DNA from: Blastobasis lacticolella
Lineage: Eukaryota; Arthropoda; Insecta; Lepidoptera; Blastobasidae
NCBI GenBank assembly: GCA_905147135.1
Contig: LR990061.1
Span: 7,540,026-7,604,025, forward strand
Direction of reading: 5' to 3'
Length of the DNA: 64,000 bases
Positions 45,121-57,409 of this stretch are shown here, one piece after another. Positions within the stretch are counted from its first letter, which is position 1. Each line of letters starts with the position of its first letter. A program made the position numbers and the translations under genes. The notes beneath the pieces were generated by a model. The model was given only the letters and a program-made list of their open reading frames with translations, had not been told where the DNA came from and did not search any database.

Positions 45121-45904
45121 GATGTATGTACTAATATAGTTTAAGTTCTAACTAGCACCTTCCTCTTGATTATTGCTCTAAATTTTCGAAGTGTTTGATT
45201 GATGTGTGTAAGTATAAGTAAGTACTACCTTATGAGAGTTCATAATGTACTTGCTAATACTTAAACAGCGTTTCTTTTTAATCTTCCACACCATTCGAAC
45301 GTTCAATATTTAAGTTGTAGTTGATGTACCTACTGCTGCTACTGCACAGCTTCTGTAGATGATCTAATTAGACTTAGAAATATAAGATTTTCAGCTACTG
45401 TTAAAGTAAAAAGTTTAGTTCAGCATGCCTCACTAGATGGCGGTGCTTAGACAGGATTCTCAAATATTGAGTTTGGTAACCGAAGTCACTCGAAAAGGTG
45501 TTTCGTGAAAAGATACTTAGTTTTAGTACCTTTTCTAAGAAGAAAGCGCAAAATGACTACATTTTTATACATTTAACGGTTTTGTTTTGATTTATTTTTG
45601 GGAATCGTGTCTAATGAACACCATGTATTACAATTATTTGAACTAATTTTAATCTCAATTAATGAGTTAAGCTCGCCTTTGTACATCTCTGTTACTGTAC
45701 TGTATCATTATGTCATGTTTGTGTACAATAAAGAATAAAGATTTTTTCTTCTTAATCGGCTCACGAAATATCTGACATTTAGACTTTAGCTGTAGGTAGG
45801 TACATTCAGCAGATTGCCGCGCTCAAAGGGAACAAGCGCGCTTGTTCAATATCTTTGTCCGATTTCAAGAGGACGCCGACATAGGTGGATGTCGCACATA
45901 CACT

Positions 45905-46168
45905 ATAACAATATGCCGTGGGGTGTCCGGCAGAGTAGAGTAGCAGCGACCCCTTACACTCGTCTGTGTCGTACAAGGTGACTAATGTTTTCGAGGTAAA
46001 AGATCTAGAGTCTCCGTAGGCTGGAAAATGGGCAGCAGCGTTTACCATTGTTATATTTATTACACTCCAATCTCCAATCCGCCAGCCAAGCGTGGGGATT
46101 ACGGCAATAACCTCTCTCGAAGGAGAGGCCCTAAGTCCTGCAGTGGGCTGTTATGGGCTGTGATGATG
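45905..46168 (-). repeat. Interspersed repeat family C
   Basis: The only near-complete minus-strand copy of the family in the window. Confidence 0.7.
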
Positions 46169-47925
46169 ATAACAATAGATCAAAACTGTCTGAATTTATC
46201 CTTATACTAGTTTCTAGTAACACAGCAGTTTCACTTCGCCCTCAGCAATCAATGCCGCGGCAGCCAAGAAAAGAATATCGATGAAAGCTGGATCACTCTG
46301 AAGCATAATTAAATTCTTGCAAAGCCTTTTTGAAGCTGCGGCGAACAACGCTTCCATTAAAGACAACAATGGGTTAAGGAAAAATAATGTATGATCACGT
46401 TCGTGCCGTTAATCCGGTCCGCATCCTTAAAAACAGTTTGCAGACGGGTGGGATTGGCGTTGATGCTTATATGGCGGCGATCGATAATTTTTTTTCTTTT
46501 TTTTTGTTTGTTTTTGTTGAACGCAACGGATTTTTATTCTGTTTAAAGTCCTTTTGACACTCATCGTGTCAAATATTCATGGTCAAGGTTAGGCTATTTC
46601 TAGAGAGGAAAGCTTCATGTTTGCCACCATCATTACTTACCATTACCACGATTATGAGGCTCAAGTGAAGTTTCTATTAATATACAAGGTTTAGCCAGCG
46701 AATTCGTCCTCGTGGATATCGTTTTCGGGCTGTTTATCTTTTTTCGTACGACCATATTAAATAATGTATGAAAGCCAGAGGTCAAGCTGTATCTCTGGTT
46801 AATTCCAAACGACAATTAGACAGACATTCAAACAGATAAAAATTTACTACCTAAACCTCATGACCCTAACGTATTTTTTTGTAAATATTTTCAATGTTCA
46901 CACCTTTTTATACTATTTTTTTATATGTATAGATTTAGTAACAAACGAGCCGATAGAAAGTCGTTCTATTTCAAGATATGCAAGTACTTGTGAAGTATTA
47001 GTTAGTAGTTAATAGTTATTAGTTAGTAGTAAAGAGTAACTTTACGCTCCACGAGGATGAAAGCTTGTCTACTTCTCAAATAAAAGTGTATCTTAATCTC
47101 CGAAAAAGATTAGTAATGATCACGGAAACAAAAATAGAAATAAATGAAAAGGTTTTCTTTATCCGCGACAAATCCGTATCGAGCTAGTATTACGGCCTTT
47201 TACAGCCCTTAGAGCGAACATTGTCAAAAGGCATTCGTGAATCACGGAGACTCAAATAAAAATCCAACACAACAAAGATTTCCCATTACCGAAGTATTGT
47301 ACTTTTCTTTTTGTTTGTCACTCGAGGTAGACATCGGGAGGGTTGAAATTGATACCGCTCGATATCGATATAGATCCGAAGTAATATCCTAGAATATTTG
47401 AACTATCTATCTATACAATAAAACAATAAAAAAAGTGTTTCTGTACATTGACTATATTTACAAAAATAATTTAGGGATATGAAGAAACAGTAATAGAATA
47501 AGAATTTCTAAAAATTGCGTCTGTCTGTTTGTCAACACCTGATGGCGAACCATACCCGAACGAATAGACCAGCTAAACTATAAGAAATATGGAAAATCTA
47601 CTGACCGGATTTTGAATCGGTTTTGATAGTTTGTTAATTTGGGGTCGAACTTACAATCGTATTTCATCTAATTCGATAGGGTAGAACCAGTTTCATCTAA
47701 TTCAGTAGGGTAGAACCAGAGGTACAGCTTGACCTCTCGTTAGTACTAGCTTTACATTACAATGACAATACAATAACCTCACTCTTTAAAATGGTCGGCG
47801 CAAAAACTGCCTGCAGAAAACTATTTCCACTCGCAGGTCGCTGGCTAGTGGTATTGGCAGTGTTAGTGGTACTAGTAGTGGTACTACATAAATAACGGAG
47901 GTACACGGAGGTTGTCGTAGAAATC
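46169..47925. other. Unassigned DNA downstream of the K2P gene
   Basis: No gene. The DNA contains a T-rich run at 46490-46515 and short Helitron-like phrases near 47520-47640. Confidence 0.4.
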
Positions 47926-47931
47926 TTTATT
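47926..47931 (-). terminator. Polyadenylation signal of the K2P gene
   Basis: AATAAA on the minus strand, about 115 bases beyond the stop at 48047. Confidence 0.6.
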
Positions 47932-48046
47932 TACACACACCGCAACAAACAGTACAATATCATAAAATGTTTATAAAATAATTAGCCATAGAATACAATT
48001 ATCACTTACAACAAGATAACGTTTTAATATAGCACCAATTACAGTT

Positions 48047-48757
48047 TTACCTATTTTTAGAATCAATTTCATCACTCTCTTTGGGTTTAGGATCATTTTC
48101 GTTACTCTCTTTGGGTTTAGAATCATATTCGTCACTCTCTTTGGGTTTTGGGGGCTCAGCTTTGGGTTTGTGTACTGGAGCTATTTCAGTGGGGGGCGGT
48201 GTAATAGGTACCAAGCTGCCATCTTCTTCAGCCACCTTTAATCCTATGGTCGCGCCGAGTTTAGCACTGGCTTTCTTAAACGTATCAGACAATTTCACTT
48301 GCACTACATTGATACACATAGAGGTGAGGGCGAGACCAAACACCAGATACAGAATGGAAGCCATCATGAATATTGGGTGGTTAGGAACTAGATCTCCGAG
48401 ACCGATGGTCGACATCGATATGAAGACGAAGTAGAAGGATTCGAAGAAATTCCATTGCTCCCACATGCTGAAACCTGCTCCGCCGATGATGATATATACT
48501 ACAAGGATGAATAAAGCTACTGATATGGGGACATTGAATTCGTCGTCTATTTCAAACACTGATGGAACTGGCGTATCAGGTTCTGGGTCTGCTTCTGCGT
48601 CTATCACTTGTTTGGGCTTCGGAGGCAGAGGCGGAGGGGCGTCGCTAGGTTTCCTCTGTAGCGGAGGCGGCTGAGGGCACTCCAGGTCCTCCTCGGAGAA
48701 TATCTGCGACGGCCTCCGAACTACGTCGTAGACTATGTTCAGACCCTTCATTACCTC
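48047..48757 (-). CDS. K2P potassium channel, last exon with second pore
   Basis: 236 residues plus stop, after tattccag|, phase 0. It starts EVMKGLN and has a proline-rich cytosolic loop (PPPLQRKPSD, then PPPLPPKP). TM3 (about ISVALFILVVYIII), the second pore helix and filter STIGLGD, and TM4 (about MMASILYLVFGLALTSM) follow. GLGD-type second filters are typical of two-pore-domain channels, which carry background K+ current in the plasma membrane. The C-terminus has three copies of a KPKES(D/N)E..D(S/P)K unit and ends DSKNR. TM1, the first pore and TM2 are in upstream exons. A TWIK/TASK-like insect channel is the best call; the subfamily cannot be fixed by eye. Confidence 0.9.
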   Translation of the reverse strand, partial: EVMKGLNIVYDVVRRPSQIFSEEDLECPQPPPLQRKPSDAPPPLPPKPKQVIDAEADPEPDTPVPSVFEIDDEFNVPISVALFILVVYIIIGGAGFSMWEQWNFFESFYFVFISMSTIGLGDLVPNHPIFMMASILYLVFGLALTSMCINVVQVKLSDTFKKASAKLGATIGLKVAEEDGSLVPITPPPTEIAPVHKPKAEPPKPKESDEYDSKPKESNENDPKPKESDEIDSKNR

Positions 48758-51569
48758 CTGGAATACAAGAAAAGAAAACTTTACCTTTGTGGCGAATAAA
48801 CGTATTTTGCCTTAACGGAGATCACAAAAGGGGCCCGCAGCGAAATCATTACGTTTCAGAGCAAAAAGGGAACATTCCCATTGTTTCATTGTAGTACCTA
48901 ATTTGTAAGATATTTTCCCTAAAGATGATAACGAAGCGCTTGGTGTAAAGTAGCCATAACAAATTTGGTTTTTGTTTTATTTTCTTTTACGTTTGCATTT
49001 GGAATTTTATTGAATGCCGTTTGCCGCGGTTTTCACCCGTGCGCAGTTCGTTCAACTATCCCGCGGATTTTCATAATATTTCCGGGATTAAAAGTACCCT
49101 ATGACACTCGGGAATAATACATGTTAGCGAAAGTATTTTCAAAATCGGTTGATTTACTGCCTGCTTTCGGTGATTACCCCCAACATACAAACTCACAAAC
49201 TTTCCCTCGTTTTTAAATTAATTATATAGTACGTACATTAGTATAAACAAAGTGGCTATTCACCAAATAAATCATTTTTAGGCTATAATTATCAATTTAA
49301 TTAAAAATGAAAAAACGTTTTTCACGCCATGTACACGTATGGTCCCTGCAAGCCTTCAGACTCGAGCAGAGTTAGAAATTATAATCTCCAAACCAGTGTT
49401 TACCGGCTTGTTTGCACTCAAAGTAAAATAATCAAGCCGAAACCAGTACAAGGATGAGGCTTTTCATCTTAGTCCTGACAGTAAGCCTGCAACCTAAACG
49501 CATAAATCGAAAATGTTATGGGCGACCGTTGCCGCTTAAATCAGCTGTCTGTTCTTTTGTCACTACATAGTATAAAAAAAAATATTTTTATTACATGAAC
49601 AAGCCCCCATTACCTAGCTAGAGTAACAAAGTTTTCGAGAAATTTAATTGTGTTTTACTCGACTGAACAAAAGCATTGTTGGACGCGAAATGCTTTAAAT
49701 TTTTATTTTGCTTGTTTAACAATGCACCTTGTCACCAAACCCAAAATCAAAACATAGTGTGAAATGTACAATAATAATTAGCTGTGGAAAATGTTAGATG
49801 GTTGTTATACTATTTCAGATTTTTATCAGTCTATAATTGCCATAGAGTTTTGATTTATTTATTTTTTTACTTTTGGTTTATTAAATGATGTAAAAATAGT
49901 TCTATTACCTACAAGTAGTGTGATTAAGAAATTTAATAATTATTGACGTTCATTTCAGTCTTAAAATAAGCGAAAATTATTGTCTGTCTCTAAACGTTTT
50001 CACGCCTAAACCGCTGGATATATTTAGATAAAATTTGGCAAGGCTTACGCGTTAATGTCAGAATCTGTCCGTGTTTTCTAATAGTCCGTCAATTCTCAGT
50101 CCCATCACGTGTAGAAAACGAACTAATTTTGATAAGTATTCAGACGCCGCCATTGGAACGCCAACTTACATTTGACGAATTATAGACCAGTATTATACGG
50201 ACTCGGATCGGAATTCCAGATAATGCGAACGAAAACGATTTAGGTATAGATAGGTACTCCAATCATAACCTAACCAATCGATCGATATCGAACCGTCGTT
50301 GTCGTAAAACCCCCGACTAAATTCTAATACATATATTCAAATATTTTCTTAACTACTGAACCGATTTGTGTGAAACACAGCTAAGAAACATCTCGATTCT
50401 AAGTGGCTTTGTAATAAAAAAAGCCGCGTCGAAACCGTTAATCAGTACGAGAGCTACGATGTCGCAGACAGACATACTCATATAAAAATCCACTGATAAA
50501 CCCGTCTTTTTTCGTCGGGGATAAAAACAAATGTTAAACTAGTTTTAAGGCTCAAGCCACAACAGAGTGGCAGCGATCGGCAGCGTAGCGACGGGTGGGT
50601 ATTTTCACTGTCACACCATTTGACGCTTTATCTCCATCAATAGGAAATGCATTAAAAGGCTGGGCCCGGCAACGCTAGTGGACACGCAGCTCTGCTTTGA
50701 AGGGCCCAGCGATTGCCAGCGGTGCCTCAGGCGGCCGTTGATGGCACACGCACGAGTCATCATTGTCATCTTGGCGTCAACAGCCCGGTTGAACTCTTGC
50801 ACACGAGGGCCCGAAGTCCGCTTTTGCCATGATCCAGGGTTGGGAAAATCAGGTAACAGTGGAGCGACAGCCATCTGACCTCCGTAACTCCGTGTTAACA
50901 GGGGAAGCTGATCAGATTGTATCATAGTCACACATTCACCCGCCTGAATGTGCGAGTTTCCTCACCGTAGGAACATCAGTTTTTTTTATACCACTAAGGT
51001 GGCAAACAAGCTTACAAGCTTAAGCTGATTTGCATCACCCACGCGTTGCCAACCCCGTAAAAACCTTTTAATCCCTTTCTTGAAGAACTTCTTTCTTGTA
51101 ATCTCCAGGGAAAACCTCTCCAGGTAGTTCATTCCACAACCTTAGTACGCGAGGGAGAAATTTCCTTTGGTACCGCAGAGTTCGCGACCAATTTAACTCC
51201 AAGGTGTGAGGATGAACTCCCTATCGGTGGCGAACGGTTAGTCTTCATTTATGTACCTATATAACTCAGAATAGTCATGTCATGTGTAAAATACATGGCG
51301 GCACTGATTCAAATTCAGCGCCTCTGGCTTAATTGGAGACCGATTTGGTACGAAACAAACAAAGGCCGCTCAAAGCTTTTGGTGACCGTACACACGGTGC
51401 CGTTCGAGCTCTTTTGCTGAGCTAGTCCCTGCCGACCGCCGCAGACTGCTGTCATTCTTGTATGAAGGAGTAAATGACGCCCTCAATAGAATCTCTAGTA
51501 GCCCGCATTAAAGAAAATTTTGGAAATATGTTGTCTCTAAAAATAATTATAAATATAGGAATAAATTAC
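48758..51569. other. K2P intron with repeats
   Basis: Contains a lepidopteran-style dispersed repeat at 49020-49200, another with cccccgac ends at about 50296-50525, a minus-strand SINE-B (50760-50972) and an antisense LINE-E 3' end (50985-51250). No exon seen. Confidence 0.6.
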
Positions 51570-51772
51570 CTGCATTGGTACTGTTCTTCTGACTTTCTTG
51601 CAACTGCGGGTGTAGTAGAATCTCCTAATGAAGGACCAGAAGAACTTGATGATCCTAGTGAACAGTTTACCGAAGTCTGCCAGCACGATGAGGAATAGTG
51701 GGATGCCAATGACAGCGTAGACTATTGTCGCTACCCGTCCATAGGTTGTTTTTGGAGATATGTGACCGTAAC
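51570..51772 (-). CDS. K2P potassium channel, shared TM2 exon
   Basis: 203 bases between atttcag| and |gtaatt. It begins with GT, which completes the glycine of the first pore filter, and continues YGHISP, so the filter reads TTIG-YGH across the junction. TM2 follows (RVATIVYAVIGIPLFLIVLAD), then FGKLF and a basic stretch (RRFYYTRSCKKVRR). The exon ends in phase 0, matching the last exon. Its acceptor phase fits both first-pore exons, at 52006 and at 63238. Confidence 0.88.
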
Positions 51773-52005
51773 CTGAAATGTATAAATAATTATTTAAAAG
51801 GCATATTTGAGTTAATTTGACATCGATTTGGAATTATATATCTGTAGATGAATTGAATTAAAACAATCGCCAACTTAAGGACAAATATGTTCCTAAAATA
51901 TAATCAAATTTACAAATAAATTAAGATAGTTTGTCTTGTAAATATAAACATTTCTGGCTGATTTAATATTCATAGTTTTGGATACAAATACTATACACAT
52001 CTTAC

Positions 52006-53197
52006 CAATTGTTGTAATTAGCGTCAAACAATACACGAATGAATTCATGAAATTCCATGATCGTTGTCCACTGTAGGACGTTACGCCTGCTTCGTGCGCT
52101 GTAAGCAATTGATTTTCAAACTCGTATAGTTTCTTTCTAGCCATTGATTTCCAGTCCTCTTCGCGTAAATAATGACTTCCTCTCCAAAGACTTTCTAAAA
52201 AGTCCCTTTTAACACCTCTACTTCCACATTTGTACGCATTTTCAAAAGATCCTTCTAAAGACTTAAACATTAATCCTCCCAAGCCACACATTATAATCAA
52301 TATTATTAAGTCGCAAATACATCGATTACGCAACAAAAATAGACTTTCATATTCGGATTTATGTTCCATTTTAAATTCTTGCCAATTAGCTATGAATTTC
52401 CATTTCGACTTTGGGAGCTGTTTACTTTTAATATCTGCTTTTTTATTCGCCTTCTTATCTTCTAAAGATTTACGGCGCTCATTCTTCACTCCATTTCTAG
52501 TTTCAGCTCCAGACCGTTTTCTTAAAACAAATGTTGCTTCCTGTGTCGATTCTTCATTTACAAAGGATGTGGTAGGTTTCACTTTCACAGCATCGCTTGG
52601 CTTTTCACCATCTTGACTCAAAAGATTTAGTTTACGTGTTAGTTCTGCAGTTCGCTCGGATAGATCGAAATTAAATTCGTTTTCACTCGCTGATGATGAA
52701 TAACAACTTGAAGTGTATTCCGACTGGCTGGCATCTATATAACCAGAGCTTTGGGTTCTTTTTCTCTGTGGTTGAGCCTCTGCTTTTTTAGTTGGTCTTA
52801 TGCCAGACAAAATTTCACTACCACTAATTATTTGAATAGTCTTAGGACATGAAATACCTCTACTTGCTCTTGATACCGGAGTTTTGTTCGGTGTTTGTAG
52901 ATTTCTGCTGTATTGGTATTCTACTGGGAGTCTGGGGTCGTCTTTTGATATAGATAAACTTCTAGCTCGCTTTTCCAGCAGTTCAATTATGTCTTTAGCA
53001 GTTTTAGTCATTTCTAAGCCGCTTTTATTCGCGACCTGTAATTCATCTGCTCTATTTACTGATTGAGATCGATTTGCTCTTGGAGACCTGTTTTTCATAA
53101 AACGTCGAGGTGTAGGAACAACCTTACGTTTCGATCCAGCTGCTGCATTCAGTAGATTGAGTTGATCCTCACTCATCTCACTCTCACTAGTTTTGTT
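52006..53197 (-). CDS. K2P potassium channel, TM1/first-pore exon, version 1
   Basis: 397 codons plus one base, from aacatttgcag| to ATTG|gtaaga. The first 270 residues are a disordered, basic, Ser-rich cytosolic domain (RRFMKNRSPRANRSQS and a KRARSLSI-like stretch). TM1 is CICDLIILIIMCGLGGLMF, followed by the extracellular cap helices and the first pore with ..YCLTLITTIG. There is an internal Met shortly after the exon start (SEMSEDQ), but the strong acceptor implies an upstream exon, most likely the one ending near 53363 or 53351. Confidence 0.85.
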
Positions 53198-53284
53198 CTG
53201 CAAATGTTATTAGGAATATTAGTTTCTCTTCTTACTCTATGGGGTTATTGAAAACTATTTACATTGCGATCGCACCAAATCTTG

Positions 53285-54460
53285 TCATTGAGTCAATTGA
53301 AAATAAAGTCCTATCAATAAAGCCACAAACACAATAAAAATTAACTTTACATAAAAACTGACCCCAAATCTTGTTGCTGATTTGCTTCGGGCTGGTTTCA
53401 CTGGGGGTACTTTTAATTTTGGATCATCTTTAACCGGTTTAGGTGGTTGCTGTTTGATGACCGGCTTAACATCAGCTGTCAATTTTTTACTCGGTGTTCT
53501 AACAATTCTTTCTCTCACTTCAACTATGGGCTTACTCTCTTGAGACAACTTTTTACTCGGAGTTCTTTCTACTTCGATTACTTTTGTTACAAGTTCTCCA
53601 GGAGTAGGAGTATCAGGGGATTTTGGTGTGGTAGTCTTAGGACTTGGTTTCACGTCTTTCTCTTCAAATGTAAATACACCCTCTTTGTCTTTAGCTATAG
53701 GGCTTCTTAATTGTCTTGGTTTATCTTTACTAACTTTCTGTTCTTTCACTTCATCGGCATAAACCATTTCTTCAAGTTTTTTGGGAGTGGCAGGTATGGG
53801 ATATGGAGGCTCCTTATCTTTAGGTGATGCCGTTCCTGGAGGTGAAATAGAGCTTCTATCTTTAGGTGGTTCAATTGTCAAGGAACTTCGTCTACTAGGC
53901 TCCTCTTCTTTAGGACTTGCAAAGTACTGGGTACTTAGTAATTTATTTGTTGGGTCTATAAAGCTTCCTTTGCGTTCCAATTTGCAAGGCCCCTCGTAAT
54001 CTGGCAAAGCAAATGGGGAAATACTTCTCCTCCTTCTTTCGTTTGCAGCTAATGCTCTTGCTTCCATTACTTCGTCTGTATTCAAGTCATAAATAGGGTC
54101 TTTCACGCTGGCCTTTTCAAGAACAAGACGCCTCATCTCCTCGTACGTATTATCTGCCTCTATTTCTCTGGAATTGCGCACTGGGTGAACATCTTCCTCG
54201 TCGGATGTTGTATCTTCATGTGGGACAAGTGTTCTGCCGGGTTCAGGCGTTTTTTCTCTCTGTCTGGTTGCTTGAGGTCTATTTTTTGATAGATTCCTTC
54301 GCTTTCTAATTGACATTTTCTGTTCCGCCTCCATATTGTCAGGTGCTTTGTCGGGTGATCTGGATACTAAATGGCCAAGGGTCTGGGTTTCGGTCTCTGC
54401 TTTAATTATAGGGATTTTAAGGGTTAATCTACTCTTCTCCTCATTTCCCACTTCACTCAT
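53285..54460 (-). CDS. N-terminal exon of the K2P gene, or a separate tail-anchored protein
   Basis: Open frame of 391 residues from ATG at 54460, 19 bases after a good acceptor (tttttgttttcag). It is Pro/Ser/Lys-rich and disordered, with two RTPSKKL repeats and many SP/TP sites. Two in-frame, phase-0 donors lie near its end: GGG|gtcagt (exon end 53363) and TAT|gtaaag (exon end 53351). Either would join it to the K2P exon at 53197 through an intron of 150-165 bases. If not spliced, the frame adds a hydrophobic segment (KLIFIVFVALLIGLYF) and stops at 53285, which would make a tail-anchored protein. The T-rich intron could produce such a segment by chance, so I favour splicing. Confidence 0.6.
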   Translation of the reverse strand: MSEVGNEEKSRLTLKIPIIKAETETQTLGHLVSRSPDKAPDNMEAEQKMSIRKRRNLSKNRPQATRQREKTPEPGRTLVPHEDTTSDEEDVHPVRNSREIEADNTYEEMRRLVLEKASVKDPIYDLNTDEVMEARALAANERRRRSISPFALPDYEGPCKLERKGSFIDPTNKLLSTQYFASPKEEEPSRRSSLTIEPPKDRSSISPPGTASPKDKEPPYPIPATPKKLEEMVYADEVKEQKVSKDKPRQLRSPIAKDKEGVFTFEEKDVKPSPKTTTPKSPDTPTPGELVTKVIEVERTPSKKLSQESKPIVEVRERIVRTPSKKLTADVKPVIKQQPPKPVKDDPKLKVPPVKPARSKSATRFGVSFYVKLIFIVFVALLIGLYFQLTQ

Positions 54461-54655
54461 CACAGTTTTGTGAAAGCAACTGAAAACAAAAAACAATTCT
54501 TCATTAGAACTTTGATCGATAGAACGATCACGAGTAGGAAGAACCAAATAACTTGCGAAAGGTAAGCTGTTAAAGACTTTGGCACTACATTATACATTCG
54601 ATGCCAATATCTAATCGTTACATAGAAAGCCAATATCAACAAGGTATAAACTTAC

Positions 54656-54990
54656 CGTTCATAAAATCTTCTTCGAACGAGATATTTCTTTATAACATCG
54701 GGGTCATAGCAGATATCTAATAAAAGAATCTATTTTGGACGAGCCCGAGCGCTTTCGACGTAAACAAACGTCGGAATAATAGAAGGGTGCGATCCATCCT
54801 CGTCGCGGGATGTCACGCGGCAGGAAACACTTTCCAGATAACAGATTGATTTTCAATACACACTACGAAGAGAATCACCAAAAACTGACGAGAATTTTGA
54901 AAATAGACGTCGATCCAGCCGATAGGTGCGGAACGTTTGAACGCCCCAGCCGGGCAAAGTTCCAAATTTAAAACAACCACACCTACATTC
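54656..54990 (-). other. Probable 5' UTR exon of the K2P gene
   Basis: The donor ACG|gtaagt at 54656 faces the acceptor at 54480 across a 176-base intron. The upstream limit is a guess: the GC content rises between 54750 and 55000, as in a promoter region, but no core promoter motif is decisive. Confidence 0.4.
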
Positions 54991-56759
54991 AGTCCAGTTC
55001 GCGTCAGTGTGACACCGAAAATATAATTCGTACCACTATAATGTGGAACTTCAAGTCTGATTGTGTGATGATATTTGGAAGTTATTTCTGGGCGTTTACA
55101 GGTCAATGTTCATTGGTGTATGTTGTTTAATAACAATAAGGAACTCCTTCTTATATTAATATTTCATTAGAGGATTTATGCGCTGACTTAGGAATTAGAA
55201 TTTAATGCTGATTTATTGTCACGTGCTACGTTAGAGAACCGTGGAAAATAGATGCCTAAACTAAGTAGACAGCGCACGAAAAACTAAATTCCATAAAATG
55301 TTTAACTAATTTTCTGTAATAGCTTTTAATAGTTTTAACCCCCATCTAATCACAATATAAAAAACTGATTTTAGTGATATAGGAAGGCTTTATAAACCAA
55401 AAATCTAATAGATATAGTTACAGACTATGTAGTACCTACATTAGTATATTATTTCTAGCTGGCCCGCCGCGACTTTGTTCGCATGTTGTCCTTATTAACC
55501 TTTCGCTTGAATAACTCTATCTATAACATGCGTAGTTTAAAAGATTTAAGCGTATTCAGAGGGACAGGCGGTGGGAAGTCAGTTTGTTTTATACCATGTA
55601 TACCTACTTAGGTATTTTCTATAGGTATCTACAGCTTTTTTGGAACTATTGATCTGATTGGGAAGCTTTTTACACAAAATTAAACATTACCATTTACCAT
55701 TAATAGAGTAAAATGTCTCCTTCTATTTTCCGTAAATTAGAATACTTGTGGGAGAATTAAAATTATTTTCGGGCGGTAAAGCCCAAAAAATAAAGGTATC
55801 TTTACTTGGAAAACTAATCAGTTTTAGCCAAATTTATAAACTAGAAGTTGCTAAGTCTATTACAGGTGAATTCATTACTTAGGTACCTAAGTTTCATCGT
55901 AGTCTTCTTACTTTATAAATTATTAAAATTTTCGAGCAAAGTTTATTATAACCCTAATAATTAGAGATTTGCGATGAAAACTTTTTGACTTTAATGATTT
56001 ACATTTGTGATTCAAACGTGAGAAAGTACAACCTGTATTCTGCGCAAATCTACCATTAAAGCTTTATATAGTTAGGTATATTTTTAATTTTGTAATTACT
56101 TAAAAGGTTAGTAGTCCCGCCTAAAAAGTATTAGTATTAGTTAATTTATATCTGTCATGTAAATGTCTATTGAATAAATGCTCTTTGTAAAATCTTAGAA
56201 GGTAATTAATAAATTAATGATCAATCTTGAACATTCTCCTAACAACACAGTGTAATGAGTACATATTCTTATTTGAAAACATCTCTATTTTATTATCTAC
56301 ATGACCCGGAATTTGTATGAATGAAATAAGAATACCATTACCCGGATTCTTTGTACATTCGAGTTTCTTTGTAAAACTCCAATGCAATACAAAAGAACCG
56401 TGCCTGTTTATTTTCTACGGAAAAATTGTGCGCCAGGAACGAGTTAGGAAAGCGTCTCTCCGAACGAAAACAAAGAGAATGTATCTACTCACCAGGTTTC
56501 CTTTTATTGCATTATCTCAATGCAAACGCCTATTAGAATAGCTAAAGCAAAACACGATTATTCAAACTTGCTCGGGTAAAACATACAGGCGTTAACGTCT
56601 TTCTAGAATTACTCTCTTTACAAGTATACAGGATCAAATACGTCCTATCTTATTTAATAAATACAATCTCCTGCTACCTACCTTGATACTTTGTATACAT
56701 TAATTTTATATTGAGCGGATTCTTTCATAGCTTTGAGCGATAATAGTACAATTCTACTA
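54991..56759. other. Unassigned DNA inside the long K2P intron
   Basis: 55462-55620 is a partial copy of element F (gccgcgactttgttcgcatg). The rest is AT-rich without recognised features. I looked for, and did not find, a pore or TM2 exon on the minus strand here. Confidence 0.45.
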
Positions 56760-57197
56760 ATCATAAATACGAGCGTTTGTAAGGATGTCTGTTACTCTTT
56801 CACGCAACTACTGAACAGATTTTAATTTAATTGGACATACTTAGGTTAGGTTATTTCCCAAGTTTTATCATAGTTTACCACAATCTAAAATATGATGTGG
56901 CGCCATGGGTGATGTCACTTCCCAAGATACATGTTATTCCTAGTTTGAGAAGCTGAGCAACAAAAATTACTATGTTCTTATCACACCTGCCATTTAACAT
57001 GTACCTTACTGTACTTTATATAAAATAAAGAGTATAAAGAGTATTAATGTTATTTCGTCCGGAAATTTAATGTGGTTCGCTACCGGGAACTGGTCCGATA
57101 TTGTAGAGAAACAAGGCTGGCGCACCATTCGCCGGAGGCCCGTTACGGGTACGTTATAACCGGTTACAAGGGACGAAGTCGCGGGAAAAGCTAGTAC
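56760..57197 (+). mobile_element. Helitron-like non-autonomous element
   Basis: Begins with a cgtttgtaaggatgtctgtt..ctactgaacagatttt block and ends gacgaagtcgcgggaaaagctagt, the usual lepidopteran Helitron-type terminus with CTAG. Non-coding. Confidence 0.5.
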
Positions 57198-57409
57198 CTA
57201 CATTATGAGTAGAGTAGACTACGTTAGTAAACTTAAAACGCGCGAAAAGCATCGGTCTAACAATGGCCGCACTACCAGCAAGAGTGTGTTGAAGAGACTT
57301 AATTATCAACAACTTACCAAATGCTTACTTGTTTCAATATAGTGATAATAAAATAAAGAAAGTATGCAAAACAGAAATAATTATATCTAAAAACAGACAG
57401 GGCATAGTC

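Noticed and set aside
48081..48674. Plus-strand open frames over the K2P last exon
   Set aside because: Shadows of the minus-strand coding exon; they have no start context or domain of their own.
53285..54547. Start of the N-terminal K2P exon at an ATG at 54547
   Set aside because: The sequence between 54547 and 54480 looks like an intron (T-rich tract ending in ttttcag), so the ATG at 54460 is preferred.
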